64,000 nt of DNA from Acanthopleura granulata (lineage: Eukaryota > Mollusca > Polyplacophora > Chitonida > Chitonidae): assembly GCA_016165875.1 (NCBI GenBank), contig JABBOT010000011.1, forward strand, positions 10,169,936 through 10,233,935. Direction: 5' to 3'. Position numbers and translations under genes: made by a program. Of the stretch, positions 41,701 through 56,700 are shown one piece after another (within the stretch, counting starts at the first letter, position 1; every line of letters begins with the position of its first letter). The notes under the pieces were generated by a model that was given only the letters and a program-made list of their open reading frames with translations, was not told the DNA's origin and did no database searches.

Positions 41701-44700
41701 CATGTTCATTAATCAACAAAAATTTGAATACATGATATTTGGCTCCAGCAAACGGCTGTAGTGACTCAAACATGTTCCTTTCTTTGTCATGCTTGATGCA
41801 AGGAAACTCAGATGAATCAGTAATGCTAAAATGCTTGGTATTTATATTGATGAACATCTTAGATGAAACACAAAAACCAGAAATGGGTATTAAAAGGTTT
41901 CAAAATTGTTAGGGATTCTACGAAGGAAGAGAGCTCTTCTAGCACGTCACTGCAGTGATATTTTCTATTAGTCTGATGATCTTCCTCACTTTGACTATTG
42001 CTGTTCGGTATGAGGAAACTGTTTTATTATTCTCCAAAAATTTGACCCATGTTTTTAGAGAAAAAAGCAAGTCACACCGTTCTGAAATTTCAGTATGTTT
42101 TAGCTACAGACCTGAAGTTTTGCACCTAAACTTCTGGAAACTTTTGATCACGTAACTCATATTGGGTCATACTGGATTTTGATGAAAACCTTTATCTTCT
42201 CTAGAATGGCTGATGCGTTTGAGCTGAAATTCAAACTACACTTGCACAAGGCCTAGGTACATTCAGGGTAATAATGAGGACTTTCTGTTGAAAACTGTAC
42301 AAGCTCGATATTGGGTGAAATTATTATGTGAAGAAAGTCTGGGTTTTTTTAAAATATTTTCTAAACTGTTAAAAATTTTTCTTGCGGAAATTGCTTTATC
42401 TGATGCAGTTTTGGATGCTGATTTAAGTATGTTAATCAGTGAAGTTAGAGACGCAGCCTTAAGGCCTAACATCATCCCAAGGCATAAACACAAATTTTGC
42501 ATAACCGGAAGTGAAATCAGCAAAGCGCAAGTAATACATACCAAAAAAAAAAACTTACCAATTTTGCAAGTTTCAAAATTTCAAAACTTCTGCGGCTAAC
42601 ATGGCAAGGCTGAAATGCATGAAATTTAGGCAGATAACAGGCCTGAGGGCTGTCTTTCGTGGGCAAAAGTTTGGGTGTCTTAGGTCACATGACCTAGCTG
42701 GCATTTTGGGTTGATAGGAAAACCTTTGAGAGGCATTTTCTCAGTCCGATTGATTTGAAATTTTTCATATGTAACAACTGCTGCCTTTGCATTATTTGGT
42801 CAGAAACTGAATGTAATGTGTGAGCAAATAATGAGAAATGGAAATGATGTCATGTGAAAGCAAAAATTTTGGATTTGAGTCTTCTAAACATGCTACTGGA
42901 CATAGTTTGACGATCGCACAAGGCCTAGGTACATTCAGGATGATAATGAGGACTTCTTTCATTGAAAATTGTACACGTTCAGTATTGGATGAATTTGTCA
43001 TGTGACCGAAAAACTCGTTTTTTGCTAATAATTTCTACACTTGTGCAGATGATGTCCTACAAACAGTCCTACCTGATGCAGTTTTGGACTCAGATATACA
43101 GATATACAAAATTGGAAATTCAAAAGTGACGTCATGAAAACCGAAATTGGGTATATCTCCATAACTAGTGAAGCTAGAGACTCAGTCATTAGGCCTAACA
43201 TCATTCCAAGGCATAGAGACAAATTTTACATAACCGAAAATGATGTCAGCAAACAAGAAGCAGTACATGCCTCCACAAAATTGCTGTTTTTGCAAGTTTC
43301 AAAATTGGAAAACTCCTACCCATATATTGGCAATGCAGAAATAAGTGAAATTTAGGTTGGTAGCAGGCCTGGGGACTGTCTTTTGTGAGTAAAAGTCTGG
43401 GTGTTCTAGGTCACATGACCTAGCCGTCATGTTGGGTTGATAGGAAAATTCAGTCCGATTGACGTGAAATTTTGCATATGTAATCAACTGTTGCCTTTGC
43501 ATTATTTGGTTGGAAACACAATGCAGTGTGTGAGCAAATAACTGGAACATGGAAGTGATGTTAGATGAAAACAAAAATTTTGAATTTGAGCCTTCTAAAC
43601 ATGCTACCAGGCGTAGTTTGATGTCCTGATCACAAACCTGATCTTATTTTTTTGCTATGATGCGTGTTTTTGTTGCAAATTGCGATCAAAGTGTGAAAAA
43701 GTGCAGTTTTCCCCATATTTGCATCTGACGTGACAGAAATCGGTTTAAGCTGTAAAGCTCAAGATCTCTTAGTAGAAAGTGCTATACAAGGTACTTTAGG
43801 CGTGCTGAAAATCTTTGAGCTGTCTGAAAAAATCCAGGATCTACACAGCTTCAAGATTTGACAAAAGGCCAACTTACTGTATTTGGCACATATACATATG
43901 TATAATACATCTACCATGCATTCGCGTGCAGGCTACTTGGCAAATAAAGCCTTATCCTTTGTTGACATATCCTTTCATATACCACTAAGTATTAACGAAG
44001 TCATGAATCACGTTACACCTAAGTTTGTTGATATTTGGCAGCGGGAATGGGAGCAGTCTGATAAAGGGAGATTTTTTTATGGATATAACAGCTCTGTTTC
44101 ATCTAATTTGTCCTTTTCCCTAGGTTCTCAGCGAGACGAGGTGCTGGTTTTCCAACTTATTTCTGGACATATACCTTTAAATACCTACTTACATGGAATT
44201 AATTTGCATCCATCTGGTTTATGTGACATGGTTAGTTACTGATGATATTGCCCACCTCGACACTCGATCCCTCTATGGCTGTTGTACCGAAATTTATGTT
44301 CCATTGGCTTACAGCATTGTGCCCTCGCCTCTATTTTACAGCCGCCAACTAATCGTAACAAAACCTTTCAGGCCTTGACCAGTTTTCTTAAAAGATGTCA
44401 GCGCTTTTAATCTACCTAGCCAGAAGTAACATGAATGCATCTTGAACATGTGTGGAAATATTAATGATTATCTATATGCATGTATTTATAAAAAGCTCTG
44501 GACTAGTCAACCTGTTTTTATGGTGGTTGTTGTGTTTTATTCGGAAAGGAACCTATCTGAGCTGATGTATTTTACCCTTTCTTTTCTGTGTATGTTCTTC
44601 AGCTCTACTCAGTACAAGCTATGTCCATACATGTCGTAACATCCTGACATTCTAATGCCCTCCTTTCCTTATGAACTACTCTAACACATATATAGGCCTT

Positions 44701-47700
44701 ATACCGACCTCTTCTATTTGAATATATTGCAGTATATCAGTAATGATCATATATATGGATTTTTTTTTTACTCTCTGCGAAGCCTAAAATTCAAGCTGCT
44801 AAATAAACCGTTAAACACATTTATTTACCATGTATTCCTCTGTGTGCCGTATTGTAGTCATGTGGTACATACAACACATAGATGTATACAATAATTACAA
44901 TATCAACATCTAGTTCACTTCAAATCAATAACATCTTGTTTTCTGTATTATCTGCCAAATTTCAATATTGTACAGATATGGCGCACATCGGCCCCTTGGG
45001 CTGGCAAAGGGCCAATGGAAATCAGCGCCCTCGCCCATTGGCGTTTAGGATTAATGTACAATATTGAAAGCCTGCTACCCGATTTTGTTTGATGTCCTGA
45101 TCACAAATCTGGTCTTATTTTTTTCCTGCGATGCTAATCTTTGCCGTATATTATGATGGAACTACGAAAAAGTGCAGGTTGCCTCATATTTGCAGTTAAC
45201 ATGAATGAAAACTGTGGCAGAAGTAAACCTGAAAATCTTCGTGCAAAGGGCAGCACATCTACTGTGTATGTGCCAACGTAACAAAAGAAATTTTACACAC
45301 ATGCACATACAGGCTCTACTGGCTTGAACCCCGGCATCACTGTCCCGTACAACTATATTTATTACCATATTTATTATTGTTATACTGTTCTTATTGACTC
45401 TTGTCTTTTCCATAACAAACATTGCCTGGATGTGGATGAAATAAGGGTATTGTCAACGTGATGTCAAGCCATAATCATTCATTCATTCTGCATCAAACAT
45501 TTATGAAATGTAAATGAAATTTAGATCAGTACTAACGTAGAATGTGTTTGAGGTGAAAGTAATAGCTGGATAGGCTGGTGTTCTCCCCTACTCAGGATTC
45601 AATGATCTGAACTTATCCTAATTCCTGAACTTTTTCAAGTGTGAAACAGCAATTCTGAGTGAGATTTATGAACTTTATTAATTTGATTTTGGAGAGTAAA
45701 ATGCATTGGTAAGGTTTCCTTTACAAAACATGTTATTTTATCAGTCTACACAGAATAGTGCCCTCAGAATATGCTTGAATAAACGTCTTGCAAAAATGCA
45801 AAAAGGTTCAAGGTGTACTGCACATGTAAGGTAATCTAGTAGTGGCTCTCATGTTCTTGCAGTGATACCATTCAAGATGTGAGATTGCATCTTCTAAATT
45901 GGCTCTTGGTGTTTAGCTGAGACTTAAAGTCAGGAGGGTTGTCAGGCATAAGATGAAGGTCAGCTCTTTACACTGGGCACTCTGGTTTCCTCCACACATA
46001 AACTTGACCATCATCATTTAATTGCAAAATTCTTCAGCACTGCATCAAACACCAATCAGTCATTCAAGCAGTAGTTGAAGATGTAAAAGTTTTTGCCTTG
46101 GTACTGTGTTTTAAGTTTTAGGGATGCCGTTCGACGAGCCTCTAAGCAAGGCTGGCAAACTGAGAGGGGCGGGTCTCCAACATCTGGGGATATGAAAGAT
46201 TCTATTGCTGAAAATTTCTCATCAGCTGTGTTCTCTGCTGCACGTAAACGCAGGAGCACTGTTGGGAATGTTATAGGCGTGGAAACATTGAGAGAAAGAC
46301 AGGTATGAAGCCATATGTTAAGATATATGTAGGTTTAATGAATTATAGTTTTGATGGTTTTTTATGTTTTTTATGGTTCCTGTAACTGAGTCAATGAAAT
46401 TATTTCTTTATTCAGTGAGCATTGCCTTACATGGATGTGGAAGGCCAATCAGTGGAGTTAGTGCAAAATGGAGGCTTACATTGTCCAAGCCTCCTAATAA
46501 ATTCATTTAGTTGATGGTGAAAACATTTGTAATATCATGTTTTAGTGCACATGACAGTGGTATAAATTTGTACATCATTTGGCCAATTGAGGTGTCTGAT
46601 AAAGCTGCAGGTACAGTTATTGGCTTTTTGGTGTCCTTAAAACTTAACAGACCAACATAAGTAAATAAGTTTTATTTTCCATTTTGGAAATCGTAAAAGC
46701 TGTATGTTGCTTGGGAAGAAAGTGGATGTTGTGACAGTACAATCCAGATTCCCAATTTGATAAACAAAGTGGACCCCTTTGAGCCTTGACATCGTTCATG
46801 TAACAGCAGCTATGCAAGTTGTTATAGTAATGGTAAAGGTTTCAGAAATATGTTAGGTTCAAGTAATCCAAGTTACTAGGGTTGCATCTGATTTTTTTAA
46901 GACATTAAATTTGAGGTCATAGGTTTGCCATCCTATATATGCTGATGATGCATATACTGTATTCTAGTGAAATGACGTGATTTGATGTTGCAGGCAAGGG
47001 CCAAGGAGAACAGAGAACAGAGACGGGGAAGAATAGACCCCTTGCACAAGTATCTCTATGCAGTACTTGCTGATCATCTGAAGATAGAAATACAAGCAGT
47101 AGAGGAGTTTATTTTAGACTCAGAACAGGTAATTACTTGACATTTGTAGGTGGCAACATATAGGGTTGGGGACTCGGGATATGACAGGAACTATCAATAA
47201 GTAACACCCATTATTGAATGCATTAAATTTGCATTGAATGCGGTGAATGAAGTGTTGAAATTCTGGAATATTCACTGCTGCGAGATTCATTTTGTACACT
47301 GGAATTTCATGATCCATGATGGATTAGCTGGAAACTGTAAATTAAAAGTGGGACGAGTCAGTCGCATGGCGCAATATAAAGAAGGTGTTGTAACGGGAAG
47401 AAGGAAAAAGAAAAACAGATAACTTTTTTAATAATGTGTTGTTTTGTTACTGCAGTATCAGATTATATGATGTGCTCCTCCAGAACTGTTATGAGCTGAT
47501 TGTCTGAAGTGTTCTGGCAAAATTGTGCTAGATTGGTTAGTACAGTATACACATAACATATTTGTAGATGGAAACTGGAAGTACAGGTTGTTCTTTGTAC
47601 AGCTTTTATAATGTGGTAAAATGTTTATTTTATCTTTTTTTTCCCTTTTTTTTCAGCATTTGAGATCTGTGGAGCAGTTTTTTGTTGCTGGTGGTACGAA

Positions 47701-50700
47701 GTGCATACTATTCTTTTATCAAGACCTCCCTATGCCACCGTTAGAAGGTAAATAGTGTTGTGTTTTAAAGTGGATTTATTTAAAGGTATTAACTTCATGT
47801 TTTCCTGATCAAGATAATGAAACAAGTTGTGGACACAAACGGCCTGTGAAGATGACATCAACAAGATAAAAGTCATTTTGAAGTGAAACAGTTTTTACAA
47901 AATGGAGTGGGTGTGTCAAGTTTACCAGCCCTTATATTAAAAAAGAAGTAATAATTTAGCCTTAGTTATTAAGGAAAAGGGGTGAAAACAGACAGTCACA
48001 GCCATATTGTTCTGGCATTCTAAGCCCACATTTTAATCTGGAATTCTTAAAAGGCTGCGGTGTAAGCCATGTAGAGAATTAGAAACATGACATCGCGTCA
48101 AACATGTCCCACACTCATATGGATTAAAAGCAGAACAGGGTTAAAGTGATGCAAGTGGAAACAGCTGTGCTTCCGAATTACTAAAATAACTCACACCTGG
48201 TTGGTGAAACTTGATGATATAGCATTGTCTTCGATTTTCTCACTGTGCTTGATTTCGCTTACTTTAAACTATGATATCTCGCATATGCTACTTCAAAGAC
48301 AGATTCCTTCATCAATGCATACATACATTTGTACTAGTGTTGCCTTTTCTTTTAATGGTCGTAAAGGTCTTAGAGTCAGCTGAGTGCACCTTTTGCAAGT
48401 GTAAACCATGTAACTTATTGTAGTTGTTAATTGTTTGTGTCGGTGTGTATGTTCCAGAATGCGGGAGAGTAATACATGGTGTAGCCCGAGGGTCTGTAAT
48501 TCCTCGCCTCATAGTGACGGATGGTCGACATCATTCTCTGACAGGGAAGTGTTTGTACTTCATCCGGGCCAAAGCAGAAATCGCATTAACGCCCGTTAAG
48601 ATAGCAGATGTAAGTGTGAATGGATCCTTAGAAGGATTTCGTATGTAAAATTGCACGTATTTGTTTCAAGAGCTTCTTGACTTGACTTGGATTTAGCGCT
48701 TGCTCTCCTAGCTTTTGCTTTAAGTTAAGAATCGGGGCCTCCATGGTGGAGGTGATTAGTAGGCTAAAACAGCATAATGACCCAGGAGCCTGTCACCAAT
48801 TCATGCCGGCTTGCCCTCGACCATATGTTGGAAGGTCAGCCAACCACCTGTCCTGGGTTTCCCCTTAGCTCTGCCTGGTTTCTTCCCACAGTAATGCTGG
48901 CAGCGATCATATAAGTGAATTATTCTTGAGTACACGGTAGAACACCAATAAAATAAATAAGTAAAGTATCATGGTTTGTCACATAACTGATAAAGAGCAG
49001 CTTTAATTGAAGTTTTCTGCTTTTGAATAGATTTGCAACATCTTCATATGTAAATCTCGCCAGTGTTGTTGGTAGAAAATGACCATCAAATAAATATAGC
49101 AAGGAAATAAGCTGGGGTAATGACATATAAGTAAAGGTTTCTATTTAGAGTGGTTTGAAGAGCATCAAGGAATACATAGGTCAAATCCTTTCACTGTTAA
49201 TCATTCTTTACCTGTAGTGTGGGATGTGCGCCAAAGATATCAGTGTGGTGTGCAAATGTACATCCTTATGTCATTTTATATTATGCATACAGCACCTTGA
49301 TTTGAGAAGTTGAAATCAGTATTTTATGTCAGAATATTTCACTTCCCACTGAAAAGGAAGAAGTATGATTTTTGCATGTGAACATATTCATTACCACTTA
49401 TTTTTGTTTACAACATGTGAGATCTGCCCAGTCCGAACTTGTACACCCTCCCCCTCCCACCCACCTTTATCATACACCTGCATGTGGTATAGGCACTGAT
49501 AGGGGTGTATACTGTTTTCAATACTCTGTCCATGATCCTTCTGGACAACGCTGCCAGAAGTACACATGAACTCCCAAACTTCCCCTCATGTGAACCACAG
49601 GTCAACAGTGTCAGAGAGAGCACTGCACTGTATGTCTCTGACACTATGGTGGAAGGTAAGTGATCTCTACTGCACCTGCTGTAAGATTACCTATATAAAA
49701 AAAGGCTATACCAAAGATTTATGGCAAAAAATACATATTTGCTGATCACTCCAAATGTCCGCGTTTTACCAACAGTCCCTCAAATTTTTGTCTTTCTGAA
49801 AGTCTGGAAGTCATACCTGTATTATTGACAGTGTTAAATTTGAAAAAATTGTTAAGCTGCTCACATTATTTTATGAATTTTATTACTGATTTTGAGCAGT
49901 AATGCGTGCACAGACAAGGCTTGCCTGATATTTTGTAAAAGGTAATTATTTTGGCTAATCTGAAATACTTTTATAACAAAAATTTGATGGAATTTGCATT
50001 GATTGATTCTTTGTCCTAAAATCTCTTGTATAGTCTCCGTAATTGCTCTGTAAGCATGGCCCACCAGTTGTTGATATTGCACTAAGCCCCAGAGAACAGT
50101 GGCAATGGGATGGGATCAACATAAACTATTGCTTCCTATATGTCCTAGGAATGAGAGACAAGCATCTGAACCATGCAGTCACAACCTGCACGCATATTAA
50201 TAACACTAAAATTCTTTCATTTAGCAGGTACTTGTATTACCACTGATCTTTTAAATGATGAGATGGCCTTGATTTTGCAGGAGGTGACATTTGGTTATGT
50301 AGATGGTTCGGAAGGTCTCATCTCTGGCCTACAGAACGTCTTGATCAAAGTGTTCCGCCCTGCTCTTCACTCACTGTCCAACTGGGGGCAGCTAAATGAG
50401 ACAGCTCAGGGAAGAAAAGCCAAGAAAAACTTTCTGGACAGCTATGATTATTTTACTGACTATTTGAAGTGTAAGTTCTCTAAGTATATATATACTCTAC
50501 AGGCATGTTATCTGGTATTTTATTAGTTGAATCATGCGAAAACAATAATATTTTTTTGTATATATTTTTCCTTTCAACTGTATACAGGGTCCAAATATCT
50601 GATTGATAAGATGATTCTTTAATTCCTCAGTTAAGGATGTTTACAAATAGTTTCAACTCTGTCTCTCTCTGACATAAACATGTTTTCTTCGTCCACACCA

Positions 50701-53700
50701 GTGTTGCAGGGGCACTGTGTAATGTGGGTTTAGTACACATTATCTCACCAACCATCGATCTGTTAGGATATACTGTTCCACACTTCTTGTCAGAATGCTT
50801 CATTGTCCATAGTGATGGAAACCTGATACATGACCTCATGACAAGTTACAGATTTCACATTTTTGTCTATTTTCAACAAAATTGTGTTATTTCAAAGCAG
50901 TAGGGCACATGTATGCAAATGCAATGCTTCCATAATGCTTGTTAAGGCAAATTGAGAAACAGTACTGCATTATTAATGCCTAAAATTTTTGTTCGCCAGA
51001 AATATTTGATCTAATGCACAGATTGCCTTGTATCCCTTCAAGGTGCCCAGTATGGACAAACACTACCAGTTTATTTTGTATGTACCATCTCCAGATACCC
51101 ATATTTGTGTCCTGTGTGGACATGCTCTTGTGTATTATACTGGTACTGCCTTAGGTGTTTTTGCAACGGGATGTCGCTCTGTCACTGTGATTAAGTAACT
51201 GCAAAACTGCATATAAATGTATGACATTGGTACCTAAGCAGCAAATTGAAAACTGATAAAAGTTTTCAGCCATATGTCATCACTACAGTAGGGTGACTCC
51301 CTTTGCGATGTAACATCTTGCTTTACAGCACTGTAGGGTGGGATGTATATTTAGTTATTTATTTGATTGGTGTTTTACAATGCTTGTACAATAGCGGCCA
51401 ACAATGTGGTGGGAGGAAACCAATCAGAGCCTGGGAGAAACCCACGACAATCCGTAGGTGCTAGCGTGCTAACCGCCCGAGCCACGAAGGCCCCATGTGA
51501 TGTATAGAGTATAGATATTAATTGAACAGAATTAGATTAATCTTCTGAATTGTGTTATTTATTGGGTGGGCTTGGTTGTCAAGTATTTAAAAAATAATGT
51601 TATTCTGCACTCCATTTTCTGTGATCGTGAATATATACTGCCATGTCAAAAGATGATGAAGTAAAACGTTGATGCCATTTTCACTGTACATATTATACAT
51701 AGGTAGTAAGAATACAAGCGATGTTTGTAGGTGCTCAGATCAACAGTGACCAGGGCGTAAAACTGGAGGACTGTGATTCTGACAAGGTAGACCTGAGGGA
51801 AATCAGGAGTGCTCCTGACTGTATAGAGGCTGCTGCTAACCCAGACATTGTCCTGGCCATGGAGGACCTAGCCACAACCTGGTGTAAGCAGATTGAGCAG
51901 GTGAGGCAATCATCTCTGCATCATACATGCTATCTCCAGGTGGTATTACATGTACATGTAGGTACGTGGAAGTGTTAAACTGTCATATTGAGCCCTAGAT
52001 AAGACAAGCTGGATATCAGGGTCACTGATTCCATATAAATCCTTATCATGTGATTCACTAACCATGTGACATAGTTGTCTCACAAAATGCCCTCAAAAGT
52101 ACACTGAAACTGTTTCTTACAAAAAGAAAAAAATAGAAACTTCGAGTGTCATTCCCATCAATTCAATGGTCACCAAATTACCAAGCAGGGAAAAGTAACA
52201 TTATAGTGTTATGGACTTTTGTGTTATTGTTGTATCCTATTGTAACTGTTACATCTTGACATACATGTAAATTACCACTGTCGACTCATCGAACACATAC
52301 AGCATCAATTGCAGGATAGGAAAATATACACACCTGCCATGTGACCATTGCTCTCCTGAGATTCAAAAATTAAGTGTTGTCAGATGCGCGATACAATTGG
52401 GTCACACCCACCAAAGAATTTTTGAAGGATGGCCTTAGATAACAGGACAGGAATTGTTTCATGAGTCATGCTCTTTGTTTCATAATTGATGCTTTTATTC
52501 ATGTATCGTACGCTCATTCGCGCATGTAAATTTAATCTCACAGCATTTTTGAAGAGCAGTATTGGATGATGGCATCGGGACGACTGTTGTTGTGTATTGA
52601 AACCCGATCATTATCAGCATTTTGTTATTTAATTACACACCTACAAACTGTATCCTGTTTTGAAGCGTGTGAACAAACAGATTTGAGCACCCTTAGTTTA
52701 TGTGGTTTCTTATCAAGGAAAACCCAATGACTACATGTAAATATGTGCTTGCATGTGCTCACCAGAATTACATTCAATTTTGATACCAGTATATTTTAAA
52801 TTACTCATTGGCTTCATTTCATTCTACATGTAAGATTGCTAATATTCCCTGGTTAATTAAATTTATCTGTAGCCTATTTTACCATATATTCCATAAGTAT
52901 TTTAATTTTTGTATTTCATTCAGTTTACATTTTAGTTCAACTAGTATTCCGCAAGCTGGCAAATAGGTGCCTGACATTTTGGAAGACACCTCTTGGCTGA
53001 AACTTGACCAAGAGACCCTTTGAACTGTAATCTTTGACTTGGACAACATGGTCATCCCAGTTTGTACCAAGGGTTGTTTTAAAAAATGTGAAGCATTTAT
53101 ATGTAGGCTTGGTATCCTGGTATGTTGTGTAAGTGTTTATAAATGTACATTTGTGGCAGGCCCTAGGGAAGATCAGTAATATATTGGCTGAGTTGTATTA
53201 CCCTCAGAAAGTTAAAACATTATTATTATTTTTTTTATTTTTACCATAGCCTGTAGCAATGTAAGTTGCATTGACTTTTATGTTGTTGCACTCTGATAGT
53301 TGTTGGCTAAGAGTGACCAGATGAGGAAGGAGGCTGACGACACAGGTCCGCACGCTGAGCTCGACCACTGGCGACAGCTTCAAGCCCGCTTCAGCTCCCT
53401 CCTGGAGGAAGTCAAGAGCCACAAGTGTCGCATGACACTCACCATTCTTAATGTGGCCAAGTCTAAGCTCCTCAAGGTCAGCCAAATCCCAAACTCCCTG
53501 GCCAGTACTTTTTGTACATGTATTCATCTCAAAAAACCTGAGCCAGCCAGTTAAATTTGGAAGGCAGAAATTAAAAAGTAGTACATGTACATTGTTTCAT
53601 TACAATTACATTTCTGTGAAACAGCACAAATTTGAAACAGAGCATCGAAAGTAATCATGTCACATGCCATTTTAGTTAGATGTAGTAAAGCATTGGCAGA

Positions 53701-56700
53701 TGATATGTGAGAGATAAAAATAGACGCGTATTCAGCATAACTCTCAGCATTTTGTATCCGGCCAGCTAACTGCACCAGGAAGTGCACTCGTGTGTTTGAG
53801 AACCAATTAGATGTTATACATGTAAATACATTTACTTTTACATATAGTTACATTTACTGCAAAATTTTGAAGTGGTGCACTAGGGTTGGAGTTATTTAAT
53901 GCTTTACTACTTTACATGTGATGATTTCTATAAGGGTCCAAAGTAGCTACAGTGCAACGCTTCCCGAGTCAATGAATCATGTTTGACCTATTCGTCAGTC
54001 CCTTAAGACATTAAAGCTTGGGGGTGTTTTTTGGTTTAATCTGTTTTGGCTGAAGAGTTTAGTATAAATGTGTTTCAGGCCGGGATTTGAACTTTGATTT
54101 CCACAGCAGTAATCCAGCACTCTACCCTGAGGGTGCAGTCTACAGATTTGCTTGGGAATGTCAAGAAAAAATGCATTGCCTGCAGAGATCTCCAAAATGA
54201 CACAAATCTGCCCCAATAAAATAATTCTTGTGACCAGTTACACCCAAAATATACCCAAAATATAATGCATGAAATAATCTCATGAAACATGTTACATCAT
54301 ACGTTCAACCATGTGCTAGTCTTCCAATAGTACACTTTTTGCTCTAAAAGTTTCAAAATATGTATAAAACAGTGACTTTTGGCCCACTGTTGTTCCAGTT
54401 TCTACTCTTACACCATATTCTTTGCTCTCCAAAACCTCACTAATGCAGTTTGATAAAACTTTAGACCAGAACCAAAGGCTACGACACTCTATACCGCAGT
54501 GAAGTGAAATTGCCCACTAAGTACTGCTGGTATAATTAAGGAGTAGAAAACTGTTCCCATGCTCCTTCTCGCAATTTCCCAAGACACACTCACATTCACA
54601 AAGAGCTCTATGTGCTTCTTGAAACCTGTTTGATGATGACACCATTGTAATGATTGAAGAATTTATTCAAGCTAAAGGGAAGCGCCACCAATTTTTGGGC
54701 AGCCTGTTGCCGTAATTTTGTCTGTAAGGTTTTGTTTTTACTGTTATCGATTGTAGCGCTGGAAGGAGCTAGACAGGAGGATCACTGATTACGCGAATGA
54801 AGCCAAAGACAATGTGAAGTTCCTGTACACCCTGGAGAAGTTCTGTGAGCCTCTGTACAGATCTGATCCGGTCAGTTTCACTGAAATCCAGCCCAGCTCA
54901 AAGCTGTGCTTTGACAGTCAAGATTAGAGGTCACTTGTTCGAAAATATATTAATCTAAAAGAGTTGAGTCTAGCTCAAATTGTAATACCAGTGTCATCCT
55001 AATGCAAAGTATGTATGTAGGCCTGCTTGAGTTTTACATCGTACTCAACAATTTTTCAGTCATATGACGACAAGGAGTCCTTAGAATGTAGATGTATGCT
55101 TGTGGCAAGGCAAGTCCACAACTGGAGTATCATGCCGAAGACACCAGACATGACACCCCACCAAGTCACATTACTCTGACACCGGGCTGACCAGCCTGCT
55201 TCCTTGCTCTAACCTCTAAGTGCCGAGCACCAAACAAGCTAGCAACGAGTAGCATTTTTAAAGTCTTTGGTATGACCCGACCCGGGATTGATCCCGAATC
55301 TCCTGATCTTGAAGTTAGATGCTCTATATGTAACCACATTGACACCATGGCAGTCCAAATACAAAGTAGAATAGTACTTTAGTATGGACTAAAGTTAATA
55401 CCTTTTCAACAACTGAAAGTATCTACACAAAGCTTTTATAATTGCTGGATATATTGATGAGAAATACTAGTACATGTATCACCAGTGAATTCACTGTAGA
55501 AGATATGTGTATGAAAATAATTCATAACTAATGATTAAAATAATCCCTTGTTTTGGGGGGTGTTGGGGGAAGGATGTTGTCATTGTTAGAAATATGGATT
55601 TGAATTCATGAATTGCTGCTTCAAGACCTTTTCCTTCAGTGTTTAATGTGCCTTGCATGTCTAGATATGCAATAATTGTTTTCGCTTTGTGTCGACATAA
55701 GATTTTAAGTCTTTGTGTGATGTATGTCTTGCTATTGTAGGTTGGGATGATTGATTGTTTAGGAGGACTTGTGAATGCCATACGAATGGTGCACAACATC
55801 TCCAGATACTACAATACCTCAGAGAGAATGACTTCACTCTTCATCAAGGTATTTTGGGGGCAAAGTGATACAGAACTGTAATTAAATTGATATATAGATA
55901 ATATGCATACAATTGGCATGTGTTGTATACATGTGTATTGTTTCAGATTTAATTGATTTGTTTCTGTAATAAACTGTTTGAAACTGGGAACCTGCAGCTG
56001 GAGCATTTTAAAGTGATTGACACATGTATATTTGAGATGATATGCTCTGTTGTTTTACACAGTACAGTGACTGACTACTGGTACATATAGTGTTGTACCA
56101 CCCCCAACTTTAAATTTATTTCATGCAGCTTGCTAAATTGAGGTGATTGAAACTAAAAAAAATCATAAAGAGTAGAGGATTACAACCATCCCGAAATTGT
56201 CTGTTGTTTGTTTCTGTGGTACATAGGTGACCAACCAGATGGTGACAGCGTGTAAGAGTTACATCACGGAGGATGGTTTGATAAAGGTTTGGGAGCAGCC
56301 ACGTAAGGAGGTGATTGAGAAGCTGCAGAACTGTACCCGCCTCTACCAGGAGTACAAGGAGGCCTTCAGGAGGACCAAGGAGAAGACAGAGACCACCCCA
56401 GGCGAGAAGGCCTTCGAGTTCTCTGAGATGTACATCTTTGGCAAATTTGATACCTTCTGCAAAAGATTGGAAAAGGTGAGATGGCTCAATAGTTTTTTCT
56501 GTAAAAAATGATGTTACTATGATATCTTTGCTGTTCTTGGCACAGGTAAATCTACTTGAGTCTCATATACCTATAGTGTATTATAATATGATCTTATTAT
56601 TTGGTCCCGTCCCATCTTCCTTTCCACTCTTTAGCTTAAGGGAGGGATAAATAATTTGGTTATGTTTGTCCATTGCCCCCCTTTTTTTTTCTCACATATT

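Larger units (their letters stand above)
38795..46121 (+). other. Dynein intron 1 (7.3 kb), full of repeats
   Basis: It holds the MITE copy (39,731), a LINE EN/RT fragment (40,621-41,761), a ~0.7-kb tandem repeat (42,245-43,623, with a third part at 45,090), a LINE 3' fragment (43,883-44,245), a small hairpin (44,960-45,069) and SINE-like scraps (39,046-39,215; 45,920-46,065). It ends TTTTAAGTTTTAG. Confidence 0.6.
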
